Below, piece by piece: positions 14,740 through 23,810 of a stretch of DNA of 64,000 nt; the stretch's first letter is position 1, and every line of letters starts with the position of its first letter. The stretch covers positions 199,454 to 263,453 of the forward strand of contig CAYPHY010000006.1 of NCBI GenBank assembly GCA_964410625.1. Direction: 5' to 3'. This DNA comes from CAYPHY01 sp964410625. GTDB taxonomy: Bacteria > Chloroflexota > Anaerolineae > Promineifilales > Promineifilaceae. Made by a program: the position numbers and the translations under genes. The notes beneath the pieces were generated by a model. That model saw only the letters and a list, made by a program, of their open reading frames with translations, was not told where the DNA came from and did not search any database.

Positions 14740-15064
14740 CAGCCAGTTCCTCACGGATTACACGGCGGAGAAGCGTTTCAAGCTCGTCTGCCCCTAAACT
14801 TTGGCGCAAAGTTTCGTTAATCAGCGTTTGATAACCTCGGCCGCCGGCTCTAGCTCTAAAGTAGGCCACCAGATCAGCATCTAAGTACATGTTGACTCGA
14901 ACCTTTTCTGGTGCGACCGGTTTACCGCCAATACGAGCCACCGCCCGCTTCATTTGTTCCGCCGTAATCTCAGGTATATCAGATAGATCAATTTCGCTAT
15001 CAGGCAAATTTCTGAGATATTCCCAATCAGTTTCTGAATGAGTCGAAGAAGAGTCGTTCTTCAT
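14726..15064 (-). CDS. brnA: BrnA-type antitoxin
   Basis: The 112-residue protein has a ribbon-helix-helix-like C-terminal domain (KVRVNMYLDADLVAYFRAR) after an acidic N-terminal half, as in BrnA antitoxins. These bind and neutralise the BrnT ribonuclease toxin and repress their own promoter. Its start overlaps the end of brnT by 38 bp, the usual toxin-first order. Confidence 0.85.
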   Translation of the reverse strand: MKNDSSSTHSETDWEYLRNLPDSEIDLSDIPEITAEQMKRAVARIGGKPVAPEKVRVNMYLDADLVAYFRARAGGRGYQTLINETLRQSLGADELETLLRRVIREELAATSS

Positions 15065-15302
15065 ATTTTGTAGCCTTTCGCATTGATGTGATAAGGGTCA
15101 GTTTTCCTCTTTCAGTGTGGGTTATAACCCCAAACAGATCTCGCAAGATACCAATCGTCACGAATCGCTGCTCACCGTATTCGTAACGGTCATCTTCAAA
15201 GGTGAATGTCAAGCCACTAAAGACGATTTCACCATCCGCAAAATCAAGGCGATGCTTTGCCAAATTGGCTTTTCGCTTTGCATCGTCCCAAATGAATTGC
15301 AT
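15027..15302 (-). CDS. brnT: BrnT-type ribonuclease toxin
   Basis: The 91-residue protein starts MQFIWDDAKRKANLAKHRLD, the standard BrnT opening, and contains EDDRYEYGEQRFVTIG and the C-terminal KATKYEERLFF segment. BrnT is an mRNA-cleaving toxin of the RelE-like fold. ATG 15302 is chosen because it starts at the family N-terminus and lies 7 nt downstream of a good -10 box. Longer starts upstream have no support. Confidence 0.9.
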   Translation of the reverse strand: MQFIWDDAKRKANLAKHRLDFADGEIVFSGLTFTFEDDRYEYGEQRFVTIGILRDLFGVITHTERGKLTLITSMRKATKYEERLFFDSFRN

Positions 15303-15309
15303 AGGCTTA

Positions 15310-15337
15310 ATAATACACACAATTATGTGCATATCAA
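15310..15337 (-). promoter_or_regulatory. brnTA promoter, probably giving a leaderless mRNA
   Basis: On the minus strand TTGATA and TATTAT are 16 bp apart, and the start codon A is 8 nt after the -10 box. The spacer holds a loose inverted repeat (CACA-ATTA-TGTG) that may be the BrnA operator. Confidence 0.5.
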
Positions 15338-15441
15338 GTATAACAAAAGGTGTTTTTGTTTGATGATTCGGCCGCACTGCAGTAGACTATTATCTAATGC
15401 TAAACCCCTCTAAATGCATTGTTTCAAAAGTTTGAACACCT

Positions 15442-15533
15442 GTCATTCCGAGCGGAGTCTTCGGAGCGAGGAATCCCTTGCGATTTCGTTAACCAGTAAA
15501 TTGATAGGGATTCCTCGCTCCGCTCGGAATGAC
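15442..15533. repeat. Large inverted repeat of the ATTCCGAGCGGAG type (family R9)
   Basis: GTCATTCCGAGCGGAG and GAGGAATCCC on the left are mirrored by GGGATTCCTCGCTCC and GCTCGGAATGAC on the right. GTTTCAA words extend the outer stem. It is the main content of the 282-bp gap between brnT and the peptidase gene. Confidence 0.88.
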
Positions 15534-15584
15534 GTTGCGATCACTCTTGAAACACTGTACTAAATCCCACATTGAGGAGACAAA

Positions 15585-17090
15585 ATGACAACGAAGTACG
15601 AAGCATTATTGGAGAAAGTCTACGAAGTTAATGATCTCGGCAAAGCGCTGAGTCTGATGGCCTGGGACCGTGAGGTCAATATGCCGAAGGGTGGCACCGC
15701 CGAGCGCATCCAGCAGATGGCGACGCTTAGCCGGTTGGTGCATGAGTTTTCTACCAGTGATGAGATGGGTGAATTGATCGAATCGGCCGCGGCCGAACTC
15801 AATGGAACCCCTTATGACAGCAACCAGGCCAGCCTCGTTCGCCTCTTGCAGCGCACTTATGCTGACGAGCGCAAGCTGCCGACTGAGTTTGTTGTGCGGG
15901 TGAGTGAGGTTAGCGGCCGCGCCCGTGAAGCATGGGTCAAGGCTCGCGAAAACAACGATTTCCCCCACTTTCAACCCTGGTTGGAACAGGTGGTGGAGTT
16001 GTGCCAGGAATTGGCTGAACTCTATGGGTATGAGGATGAGCCTTACGACGCGCTGCTTGATAAGTATGAACGGGATATGAAGACGGCCGAAGTGCGGGCG
16101 ATTTTCGATGGCGTGAAGCAAGCCCTTCTCCCCTTGCGACAGGCGATTGACGCTAATAGCGACCGGGTTGATGACGCAATCTTGCACCAACCCTATGATA
16201 TTGACCGGCAGAAAAAATTTGCCCGGTATATCGCCGAGGCAATTGGCTATGACTTCAATCGCGGTCATTTGGGAACGGTCGTCCATCCCTTCGCCACCAG
16301 CTTCAGCCGCAATGATGCGCGAATCACCACCCGCTGGTATCCTGACTTCATCTGCCCTTCCCTCTTCGGCACGCTGCATGAATGTGGTCATGCGATGTAT
16401 GAGCAAGGGACGCACCCCGACCTCTCGCGTACGCCGCTGGCGCGGGGAACGTCGCTGGGTATTCACGAATCGCAGTCGCGGATGATGGAAAATATTGTCG
16501 GCCGCAGCCGGGGGTTCTGGCAAGCCCACTTTCCTAAACTACAGGAGACGTTTCCTGAAGTGTTGGGGGAGCGTACGGCCGAAGATTTCTACCGCGCGGT
16601 CAACAAGGTCCAGCCCTCGTTCATTCGCGTTGAAGCGGACGAGATGAGCTATAACCTCCACATTATCCTGCGCTTCGAGTTGGAACAGGCGATGCTCAAC
16701 GGCGATCTGGCGGTCGCCGACCTGCCAACAGCCTGGAATGACAAGATGCAGGAGATATTGGATGTTGTGCCGCCAACGGACACGTTGGGTTGCTTGCAGG
16801 ATGTACACTGGTCACGTCCTGGCTTTGGTTACTTCCCTACTTATGCGCTAGGCAATCTTTACGCGGCACAGTTCTATGAGCAAGCAGTGGCTGACGATCC
16901 GACCATTCCCGAAGAGCTGGCTGAAGGCAAGACGGACGCCTTGCTCTCGTGGCTACGCGAAAACATTCATCAATACGGCCGCAAATTCACTCCCGGCGAA
17001 CTTGTGCAGCGCGTCACCGGTCAACCTCTCGGTTATGAAGCGTTTATGCGCTACGTAACGGGCAAGTTTAGTGAGTTGTACGACCTGTAA
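15585..17090 (+). CDS. Carboxypeptidase Taq family metallopeptidase (M32)
   Basis: The 501-residue protein has the normal length of the M32 family. The zinc site HECGH lies at 265-269, followed by IHESQSRMMEN, the conserved segment with the third ligand glutamate. Other M32 blocks are the N-terminal LSLMAWDREVNMP and the late FGYFPTYALGNLYAAQ. The enzyme removes C-terminal amino acids with broad specificity and is cytoplasmic. GAGGAG lies 6 nt before the ATG. It is a single gene between repeats. Confidence 0.95.
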   Translation: MTTKYEALLEKVYEVNDLGKALSLMAWDREVNMPKGGTAERIQQMATLSRLVHEFSTSDEMGELIESAAAELNGTPYDSNQASLVRLLQRTYADERKLPTEFVVRVSEVSGRAREAWVKARENNDFPHFQPWLEQVVELCQELAELYGYEDEPYDALLDKYERDMKTAEVRAIFDGVKQALLPLRQAIDANSDRVDDAILHQPYDIDRQKKFARYIAEAIGYDFNRGHLGTVVHPFATSFSRNDARITTRWYPDFICPSLFGTLHECGHAMYEQGTHPDLSRTPLARGTSLGIHESQSRMMENIVGRSRGFWQAHFPKLQETFPEVLGERTAEDFYRAVNKVQPSFIRVEADEMSYNLHIILRFELEQAMLNGDLAVADLPTAWNDKMQEILDVVPPTDTLGCLQDVHWSRPGFGYFPTYALGNLYAAQFYEQAVADDPTIPEELAEGKTDALLSWLRENIHQYGRKFTPGELVQRVTGQPLGYEAFMRYVTGKFSELYDL

Positions 17091-17092
17091 GC

Positions 17093-17180
17093 ATACTGGT
17101 CTATTTATGTATTGGTATATTGGTGTATTCGTCACTTACGTACATGCCAATATACCAATACACTTATATTCCAATATACC
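17093..17180. repeat. TATTGGTGTATTCGTC hairpin repeat (family R5)
   Basis: Short TATTGG/TATATTGG words on the left are mirrored by CCAATATACCAATACAC words on the right. TATTGGTGTATTCGTC is shared exactly with the copy at 37357-37432 before clpB. Confidence 0.82.
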
Positions 17181-17567
17181 TTAAAACACCCATCCCCCAC
17201 GCAACCGCATTACGCCGATAAAGACGATAATCAGGGCCAATATGATGGCGATGAGGTTGTTGCGGAAGATGGTGCTGGAGTTGGCCGAACGTCGCCACAA
17301 TGTGTTTAAGTGGGCGATGACCAGTGCGATCACCATTGTTACTGCATGTTCGATACGGTTTGGCGCAACGCCTAGTGTCAGGATCAAAATCAGTCCTAAA
17401 AGAAGATTGAGATCTAATAGGCCAGCGAAGGCAGCCATCAGACCACGATCTATGGGCTTATACTCGGCGTTGGTCAGCCAGCCATAAGCGAATTTCACAA
17501 TGGCGATGATGGCAACCAGGGCAACCAGCCAGCGAATTTCTCCGTGAATTGTGAGTAATAAGTTCAA
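17181..17567 (-). CDS. Small integral membrane protein of unknown function
   Basis: The 128-residue protein is almost entirely hydrophobic, with four predicted membrane helices at about 8-30, 43-65, 73-90 and 103-122. The N-terminus MNLLLTIHGEIRWLV and an arginine-bearing loop (HLNTLWRRSANSS) face opposite sides. I do not recognise a named family. GAGGAG lies upstream of the ATG. Its 3' end touches repeat R5. Confidence 0.7.
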   Translation of the reverse strand: MNLLLTIHGEIRWLVALVAIIAIVKFAYGWLTNAEYKPIDRGLMAAFAGLLDLNLLLGLILILTLGVAPNRIEHAVTMVIALVIAHLNTLWRRSANSSTIFRNNLIAIILALIIVFIGVMRLRGGWVF

Positions 17568-17637
17568 GTGGTTTCTCCTCTGAAAATAGAAATGAATTAG
17601 CGCAAAGATTGTTGCGCGAATTAACTTGAATAAATGG

Positions 17638-17680
17638 TTACGCGGATGACCCGGATAAAACGCGGATCACGCGGATCTTC
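17638..17680. repeat. ACGCGGAT-type repeat fragment (family R4)
   Basis: Near-tandem CGCGGAT words (CGCGGATGACCCGGAT and CGCGGATCACGCGGAT) resemble the ACGGAT repeats at 40080, 47113, 59095 and 61052. The rest of the 17568-17789 gap shows no gene. Confidence 0.65.
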
Positions 17681-17789
17681 ATTCATGGCGAGCGGCGACC
17701 AGCCGGTGAAGTCTCCTTACTCACTAGCTTAAAGGAACAGGTGGCAGGTAGCCGCAGCCTTCTCCCCAAGCTCTGCCTCCTACAGCCTT

Positions 17790-19262
17790 CTACACCCCGC
17801 TTCCTGTTTTAATATTCGGTCCTTGCATTTCGCCGTTTTTCGTCGTTCCTTTTGGCGGTTGCTCCGGCACATCAAACTCGATGCGCACACGAGCGACGGC
17901 GCGGCGGTCAACGTCGAGGACGAGAAAGCGGGTATCATTGTAGATAATTTCGTCATTGATCTGCGGCGGCCGTCCCAGCTCGGTGACAATCAACCCGCCA
18001 ACGGTCTCTACATCGGGCAGGCTTTCCTCCTCGCCCAAGAAGACATCTTCTGCCAGGTCATCAAGCAGGTAGTCGCCCGATACCTCCAGGACACCAGGGG
18101 CAATCTCTACATATGGCTCGCGCTCCTGATCAAATTCATCGCGCACCTCGCCGACGACTTCTTCGATCAGGTCTTCTAAGGTGACAATACCGGCCACGCC
18201 ACCAAACTCGTCGATGACTACGGCCATGTGCAGCTTTTGCCGCTTAAAGATGGCTAACAATTGCTGTATGCCAAAGTGTTCAGGGACGACGGGCGCGGCG
18301 CGTAAGATAAGTCGCAGATCGAAGCTGCCGGTTGATTTGACGGTTTGTTTGACCAAATCTTTTAGGTGTAAGATTCCGACGATGTGATCGAGGTCTCCTT
18401 CATAGACCGGAAACCGGCTGTGGCGGCTTTCTATTACCAGTTGCAATAGTTCTTCGTGGGGAATGTCTAAGGGGATGGCTTGTAGCTTCGGCCGTGGCGT
18501 CATCACCTGCCCGACCACGCGGTCGCTAAAGTCGAAGATGTTACGGATCATCTCCTCTTCGCCGACGTTGATCAGCCCGCCCTCGGCGCTCTCGGCGATC
18601 AGGAGTTCCAACTCTTCGGCCGCCAACAATCGCGCGTGTCCCTCGACCGGCGGAACGCGGAAGACTCGTAGCAGCAGATTGCCGATACCATTGAGGATGC
18701 GGACGGGAATGATGAGGATCGCCTGGGCAATTTGCATCGGCCGTGTCAGCCACATCACCATCTTTAGCGGATCGGTCAGCGACATCGCCTTGGGAACCAT
18801 TTCACCTACCACGACATGGAGGTAGGTCATCAAGCTAAGGGCGACGATGTAGCCAATGCTGCGCCCCAGCGCCTCAGTTGTCCCTAATCCCACCACCACG
18901 TATGGCTCGATGAAATGCCCAATCGCCGGTTCGCCATACATCGCCAACCCCAATGACGCAATGGTGATACCCAATTGGGCTGTGGCGATATATTGATCGA
19001 GGCGCGGCCGAGATTCCAGGATGGTCAGCAGCTTCGCCGCCAGCCGATTCCCATCTTCGGCCATCTGCTCCAGTTGGGTAGTACGAACACCGATGATTGC
19101 AAATTCAGCGGCGACGAAAAGGCCATTGATCAGGACGAGCAAAAGTATGACGAGAAAGGGGACAAACAGGGTACTCGGCCGAGGCAACGCTTCTACGTTT
19201 GCCGACTGTAGGGCCAACGCACCCAGGCCAATGACAATGAAGGGTAGTGACAGTTTAATCAT
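17790..19262 (-). CDS. CNNM/CorC (TlyC) family transporter, second of pair
   Basis: ATG 19262 gives 490 residues and overlaps the upstream gene by 8 bp. Residues 1-200 form the DUF21 membrane domain (FVAAEFAIIGVRTTQL; ATAQLGITIASLGLAMYGEP). Next come two CBS domains (QVMTPRPKLQAIPLD; VPEHFGIQQLLAIFKRQ; DEFGGVAGIVTLEDLIEEVVGE) and a CorC/HlyC C-terminal domain. Family members are sodium-dependent magnesium/cobalt exporters regulated by ATP-Mg binding to CBS. The 'haemolysin' name is historical. It is co-transcribed with the paralogue directly upstream. Confidence 0.92.
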   Translation of the reverse strand: MIKLSLPFIVIGLGALALQSANVEALPRPSTLFVPFLVILLLVLINGLFVAAEFAIIGVRTTQLEQMAEDGNRLAAKLLTILESRPRLDQYIATAQLGITIASLGLAMYGEPAIGHFIEPYVVVGLGTTEALGRSIGYIVALSLMTYLHVVVGEMVPKAMSLTDPLKMVMWLTRPMQIAQAILIIPVRILNGIGNLLLRVFRVPPVEGHARLLAAEELELLIAESAEGGLINVGEEEMIRNIFDFSDRVVGQVMTPRPKLQAIPLDIPHEELLQLVIESRHSRFPVYEGDLDHIVGILHLKDLVKQTVKSTGSFDLRLILRAAPVVPEHFGIQQLLAIFKRQKLHMAVVIDEFGGVAGIVTLEDLIEEVVGEVRDEFDQEREPYVEIAPGVLEVSGDYLLDDLAEDVFLGEEESLPDVETVGGLIVTELGRPPQINDEIIYNDTRFLVLDVDRRAVARVRIEFDVPEQPPKGTTKNGEMQGPNIKTGSGV

Positions 19263-20631
19263 GCTCTGCCACCTCCCATTCGCTGAAAGGCAAGGGGGCA
19301 TCACCACCGGGCGGCAACAAGAGGGAAACTTCGCGAATGCTGAAATCCTCTGTGGTCTCTATGCGGATCACCGTATCGCCAAATTTGACCTCGTTGCCTA
19401 CTTCGGGGAGGTGGCCGAGTTGGCTAAAGACCAGCCCGCCAAGAGTGTCCGTCGCTTCCACTGGCAAGTCCAGCTCTAAATATTCGTTGACATCAGAGAC
19501 CAGCAAATCGCCACGCAAGTAAATTCGTCCCTCCTTGTCGCGGGCGACCATCGCCATCTCGTCATCAAATTCATCTTGCAGTTCGCCGAAAATCTCCTCG
19601 ATCAAATCTTCGAGGGTGATCAACCCGGCCGTCCCGCCAAATTCATCGAAGGCAACCGCTAAATATTGGCCGCCGGTATTCAACTGCTGCCATACATCCA
19701 CCACCGGCAACGTCTCCGGCACAAAGAGGACGTTACGCATCACGCTACGTATATCCGTCTGCCCTTCCACATGCAAACGGAAGAGGTCCTTGACATGAAC
19801 AAAGCCGATGATGTCGTCAATTGAATCGCGGTAGATGGGAATGCGGGAAAAGCCCGCTTCTATCGCCATTTGCAGTATTTCTTGTACGGCCGTATCAACT
19901 GGGGCAGCGAGCATCTTGGTGCGGTGGATCATGACCTGTCGCGCACTGAGTTCGCGCAGGCGAAAGGCATTACGCAACATACGCCGTTCGCTGTCTTCCA
20001 GCAACCCACCCTCGTGGCTCTCAGTAACGAGTAGCTCGATCTCCTCTGGTGAGTGGGCACGCGCACTCTTCTCCTCGGCGCTATAGCCCAACAACCGGAG
20101 TAAGACGGTCGCGCTACCATTGAACAGCCAGATCAGTGGCGTAAAGAGTTGCAGCGACACCTTCATTGGCAAAACAAGGGATGTGGCGATGCGCTCTGGA
20201 TATTGAATGGCAATTGATTTGGGGAAAAGTTCGCCGAGAATTACCTGTAGTGTCGTAATAACAACCAATACGCCAATTACCGATAGGGTTTCGGCCGCGA
20301 TTACGGCCGCTCCCGCCGAATCTGCCTGTCCAAGCTGGGCTAGTAAGCCACTGATCGGTTCAACCAGGCGCACGGCAATCGCGTTTTGGGCGTAGGCACC
20401 GAGGATGAGCGAGGAAACAGTGATCCCGATCTGGCAGGCGGCGACATAGCGATCAAGGGCTTTGCTGTCCTCCATGATCGGCAGGAGCGCCTGGGCAAAG
20501 CGATTGCCCTGGGTGGCAAGCTGGCTGATCCGTGTACGGCGTGAGGAGACTGTTGCAAACTCGGCCGCCACATACAAGGCATTCGCCAGAATCATTGTTG
20601 AAATGGTGAGAAAAGCTACCAGGATAAACAT
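19255..20631 (-). CDS. CNNM/CorC (TlyC) family transporter, first of pair
   Basis: ATG 20631 gives 458 residues and starts directly with the first membrane helix (MFILVAFLTISTMILANALY). It then shows the DUF21 landmarks YVAAEFATVSSRRTRIS and ACQIGITVSSLILGAYAQ. The CBS pair contains MIHRTKMLAAPVD and FDEFGGTAGLITLEDLIEEIFGE, and a CorC_HlyC domain ends the protein. It differs from its downstream paralogue in a longer Ala-rich loop around 110-125. The two may form a heterodimer. The long leader upstream is discussed separately. Confidence 0.92.
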   Translation of the reverse strand: MFILVAFLTISTMILANALYVAAEFATVSSRRTRISQLATQGNRFAQALLPIMEDSKALDRYVAACQIGITVSSLILGAYAQNAIAVRLVEPISGLLAQLGQADSAGAAVIAAETLSVIGVLVVITTLQVILGELFPKSIAIQYPERIATSLVLPMKVSLQLFTPLIWLFNGSATVLLRLLGYSAEEKSARAHSPEEIELLVTESHEGGLLEDSERRMLRNAFRLRELSARQVMIHRTKMLAAPVDTAVQEILQMAIEAGFSRIPIYRDSIDDIIGFVHVKDLFRLHVEGQTDIRSVMRNVLFVPETLPVVDVWQQLNTGGQYLAVAFDEFGGTAGLITLEDLIEEIFGELQDEFDDEMAMVARDKEGRIYLRGDLLVSDVNEYLELDLPVEATDTLGGLVFSQLGHLPEVGNEVKFGDTVIRIETTEDFSIREVSLLLPPGGDAPLPFSEWEVAEHD

Positions 20632-20706
20632 AGATGGTATTGGGCCGATGAGTGGAGGATGACGATTAATTTTCGTGCATCGGCGGCCGCGTGGCAAGGC
20701 TCGTCG

Positions 20707-20820
20707 GAACCAACGGCCGTGCAAACGCCACAGGTCCCCTGTTCCCAGGGGACAAACTGGAATGATGAGGGGAAAAGCGAGTAGGGACTGGGAGGCTCAG
20801 AAGTTGGTTCGGACACCGTT
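20707..20820 (-). promoter_or_regulatory. Possible structured 5' leader of the CNNM pair
   Basis: In the minus-strand RNA, GAACCAAC (20813-20820) can pair with GTTGGTTC (20707-20714), enclosing about 100 nt. Inside, GTCCCCTG and CAGGGGAC form a perfect 8-bp stem capped by a GGAA tetraloop (20734-20753). This suits an RNA sensor upstream of ion exporters, but it matches no riboswitch class I can name. The remaining 20821-21228 shows no gene. Confidence 0.35.
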
Positions 20821-21228
20821 ACCTATTCCCCCGATGCCCGGAATCTAGCTGTACCACATACTTGTGCGACTTTTGTTTGTGCCACATTCGTGCCGCGTCG
20901 GTGACTATGTGGAAAGGATTGTAGGTTGGCATGAAAATAAAAGCGATAAATAGAACGTCTATCGTCCGACACCAGATGGGTATTCCCTCACTTGCAGTTG
21001 CTCAATGCCAACGATAGTCGCCATGAACTGTTCATTTGTTTGGGATCAGGGATTGCTGATTCTGCTGCCGCCTGAATCATAGAAATTATAGAGTAGCTGC
21101 CGGAAAAGTCAATCGGTAGATGAGGTATGAGGGTATAAAATTTCATCGTTTATCGGCCGACAGAGACCCACAAAACCGCAAGCGTAGAATCCAGCGGATG
21201 CCTTGGACAGGCTATGATAATTCTGCAC

Positions 21229-21257
21229 TTGACAGTATAAAAACAACCCATTATTAT
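21229..21257 (+). promoter_or_regulatory. Near-consensus sigma70 promoter of the multicopper oxidase
   Basis: TTGACA and TATTAT are separated by 17 bp, 71 bp upstream of the start codon. This is the best housekeeping promoter match in the window. Confidence 0.7.
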
Positions 21258-21327
21258 TTAGTATTGTCTAAATAAAACTATATATCTATCAAATAAACGT
21301 GGCTGCCTGGCAAGGTGGGCTTGACAA

Positions 21328-22512
21328 ATGAAAGAAAAACCGCATACCAATATTTCGCGACGCAGCTTTCTGAAGGCTGGCGGTCTAGGATTGGCAAGCG
21401 TCGCAGGCTGGCAAGGTCTGTCATCTCTGATCGGCCAATCACCAACGGCCGTTTCGGCCGCTTCCCCAAGCATACAAGAAAGTGACCAGGAAAATAATGA
21501 TGGCAATGACCATGCCGATATGGAGCATGGGCAGATGGGGGCTGTCGGCCGTGTTGACCACGGAGCGAATGGTTTTCACCCCACGGAAATCCTCTATGAC
21601 TTCGATTATGGCGAAGTGAGTGAAGAGAACGGCCGCACAGTCCGCGAATGGGAAATCCTGGCGATGGATAAGGAAATTGAGATCGCGCCGGGTGTGTTCT
21701 TCCCTGGCTGGGTCTATGGCAGTGCGACGTCGGCCGCTTCGCGCCGCGCCGGGCACATTGTCGGCCAGGTCCCCGGCCCCACCCTGCGCTGTGTAGAAGG
21801 AGACCTGCTGCGCATCCACTTTATCAACGCCGGAACCCACCCGCACACACTCCACTTTCATGGCATCCACTCAGCACGAATGGACGGCGTGCCGAATGTC
21901 GGTCGGGGGATGATCTATCGCAATGAGAGCTTCACCTATGAGTTTGAGGCACGGCCGTTTGGCTGCCATCTCTACCACTGCCATGCCATCCCGCTGAAGC
22001 GTCATATCCATAAGGGATTGTATGGGGCGTTTATTATTGACCCCGACCCAGAGAAATACAGTGGTGAGGAGCAAGAATTGGCACGCCGGCGCAACCACCA
22101 ATACCCCGAATGCCAGGCGATTAACGAGACGGTCATCGTCATGAACGCCTTCGATACCAATTTCGATGGCGAAAACGAAGTCTATGCTGCCAACTCGATT
22201 GCCTTTGCCTATATGAATGAGCCGATTCAAATTCGACACGACCAATTACAACGGCTCTATCTGGTCAATATCACCGAGTTTGATCCGATCAACTCCATCC
22301 ATCTCCATGCCAATTTCTTTGACTATTACGACCACGGCACGACGCTGCGGCCGACGGCGACCACGGTAGACACGATTATGCAATGCCAGGCACAACGCGG
22401 CATTCTCGAATTTTCCTTCGAGAACTTTGAACCTGGCCTCTATATGTTCCATGCCCACCAGAGTGAATTTGTTGAACTGGGCTGGATGAGTTTCTTTGAA
22501 GTCATAGAATAA
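21328..22512 (+). CDS. Tat-exported two-domain multicopper oxidase
   Basis: The 394-residue protein begins with a twin-arginine signal (SRRSFLKAGGLGLASVAG at 10-27). A His/Met/acidic linker (55-85) may bind metal. Domain 1 has HPHTLHFHGIH (171-181) and CHLYHCHAIPLKRHIHKG, with Cys218 the likely type-1 copper ligand. Domain 2 has IHLHANFF (324-331) and FHAHQSEFVELGWM (374-387), where the cysteine of the HCH motif is replaced by Ala, so domain 2 lacks type-1 copper. Such enzymes oxidise phenols, metals or nitrite-like substrates outside the membrane. It is followed by a ZIP metal transporter, pointing to metal homeostasis. Confidence 0.9.
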   Translation: MKEKPHTNISRRSFLKAGGLGLASVAGWQGLSSLIGQSPTAVSAASPSIQESDQENNDGNDHADMEHGQMGAVGRVDHGANGFHPTEILYDFDYGEVSEENGRTVREWEILAMDKEIEIAPGVFFPGWVYGSATSAASRRAGHIVGQVPGPTLRCVEGDLLRIHFINAGTHPHTLHFHGIHSARMDGVPNVGRGMIYRNESFTYEFEARPFGCHLYHCHAIPLKRHIHKGLYGAFIIDPDPEKYSGEEQELARRRNHQYPECQAINETVIVMNAFDTNFDGENEVYAANSIAFAYMNEPIQIRHDQLQRLYLVNITEFDPINSIHLHANFFDYYDHGTTLRPTATTVDTIMQCQAQRGILEFSFENFEPGLYMFHAHQSEFVELGWMSFFEVIE

Positions 22513-22513
22513 A

Positions 22514-22585
22514 CTCACGCAAAGGCGCAAAGGGCGCGAAGTTTCCTTTACAAATATCTTTGCGGCTTTGCGTGCTTTGCGTGAG
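22514..22585. repeat. ACGCAAAG-type hairpin repeat (R2)
   Basis: It begins right after the TAA stop with ACTCACGCAAAGGCGCAAAG and closes with GCTTTGCGTGAG. Confidence 0.87.
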
Positions 22586-22606
22586 CAATTGCTAAGGAAG
22601 AACATC

Positions 22607-23794
22607 ATGCAACAAACACCTTCCGTGACCACGCCTACACGGCCGAATTGGGTATTGGCGCTGCTTCCCTTGTTGCTTTTAATCGCTCTGGTTGCCGCCT
22701 TTCTGCTGCTGGAACCGTTGTCCTTTTTTACCGGCGCGTTCCCTCCTTTGGAAGAGTTGAGTGTGCAGCGCGTGACCTTTCCCGAAAGCGGCCGTATCCA
22801 ACTGGAGGTGATCAACGGTGGCCCCGACCCCGTTTCCATTGCCCAGGTGCTGGTGGATGACGCCTATTGGCAGTTTAGCATCAGCCCCGGCGCCAACCTG
22901 GAACGGCTCGAACGGGCGACCATTGACATCCCCTATCCCTGGGTAAACGGTGAACCGTTGCCGATCACGCTGATCACCGCCACCGGCGTCACCTTTGAAA
23001 CGGAAGTAGAGGTCGCCGTGCGCTCGCCCGACACCGGCACATCTACCCTGCTCGCCTATGCCTTACTGGGTATCTACGTCGGTGTTGTTCCAGTGGCCCT
23101 GGGGATGCTCTGGTATCCTTTCCTGCGGCGCATGGAACGCAAATGGCTCAATGCCATCCTGGCCCTGACTGTTGGGCTGCTCATCTTCCTCTTTGTTGAC
23201 ACGCTGTTGGAAGCGCTGGAACTGGCGGCCGTTGTCCCCGGCGTCTTTCAGGGAACGCCTCTCGTACTCCTGACCACGCTGCTCACGCTGGGCATCCTCC
23301 TCGCCATTGGGCAACGGCGCGGCCAACGTTCGCCGTTAGGGATTGCCACGCTCATCGCCCTGGGGATTGGCTTGCACAATTTAGGCGAGGGATTAGCGAT
23401 TGGCGCGGCCTTCGCCACCGGTGCGGCCGCGCTTGGCTCCTTCCTCGTCATCGGCTTCACGCTGCACAATATCACCGAGGGGATTGGCATTGTCGCGCCG
23501 CTGGCGAAAGGGGAACGGCCGCGACTGCTGACCTTCCTCTTGCTCGCCCTCCTGGCGGGTGGCCCGGCCATCCTCGGCACCTGGATCGGTGGGCTGGCCT
23601 TTTCCCCCTTCTGGGCAGCGCTCTTCCTTAGCATCGGTGCAGGGGCGATCTTGCAAGTGATCTGGGAAGTAGGGAAATTACTGCTACAGGATGCCCAACG
23701 GCAAAATCAACCGGCCCTCAACTGGCTCAACTTCGCGGGGCTGACGGCCGGTATCCTGATCATGTATTTCACCGCGTTTCTGGTGAAGTTTTAG
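22607..23794 (+). CDS. ZIP-family metal transporter with N-terminal extracytoplasmic beta-domain
   Basis: ATG 22607, with AAGGAAG upstream, gives 395 residues. A first membrane helix (11-36) is followed by an Ig-like beta-domain of about 95 residues outside the membrane, then the ZIP core. The ZIP metal-site signatures are LHNLGEGLAIG (about 257) and LHNITEGIGIV (about 286), with VDTLLEALE in an earlier helix. ZIP proteins move zinc, iron or other divalent metals. The extra N-terminal domain is uncommon in bacterial ZIPs. It forms a unit with the oxidase upstream and the small membrane protein downstream. Confidence 0.88.
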   Translation: MQQTPSVTTPTRPNWVLALLPLLLLIALVAAFLLLEPLSFFTGAFPPLEELSVQRVTFPESGRIQLEVINGGPDPVSIAQVLVDDAYWQFSISPGANLERLERATIDIPYPWVNGEPLPITLITATGVTFETEVEVAVRSPDTGTSTLLAYALLGIYVGVVPVALGMLWYPFLRRMERKWLNAILALTVGLLIFLFVDTLLEALELAAVVPGVFQGTPLVLLTTLLTLGILLAIGQRRGQRSPLGIATLIALGIGLHNLGEGLAIGAAFATGAAALGSFLVIGFTLHNITEGIGIVAPLAKGERPRLLTFLLLALLAGGPAILGTWIGGLAFSPFWAALFLSIGAGAILQVIWEVGKLLLQDAQRQNQPALNWLNFAGLTAGILIMYFTAFLVKF

Positions 23795-23810
23795 GAGAGT
23801 TGGAGGTCAA

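Noticed and set aside
20707..20820. CNNM leader considered as an M-box or c-di-AMP riboswitch
   Set aside because: I could not match the conserved core of either class.
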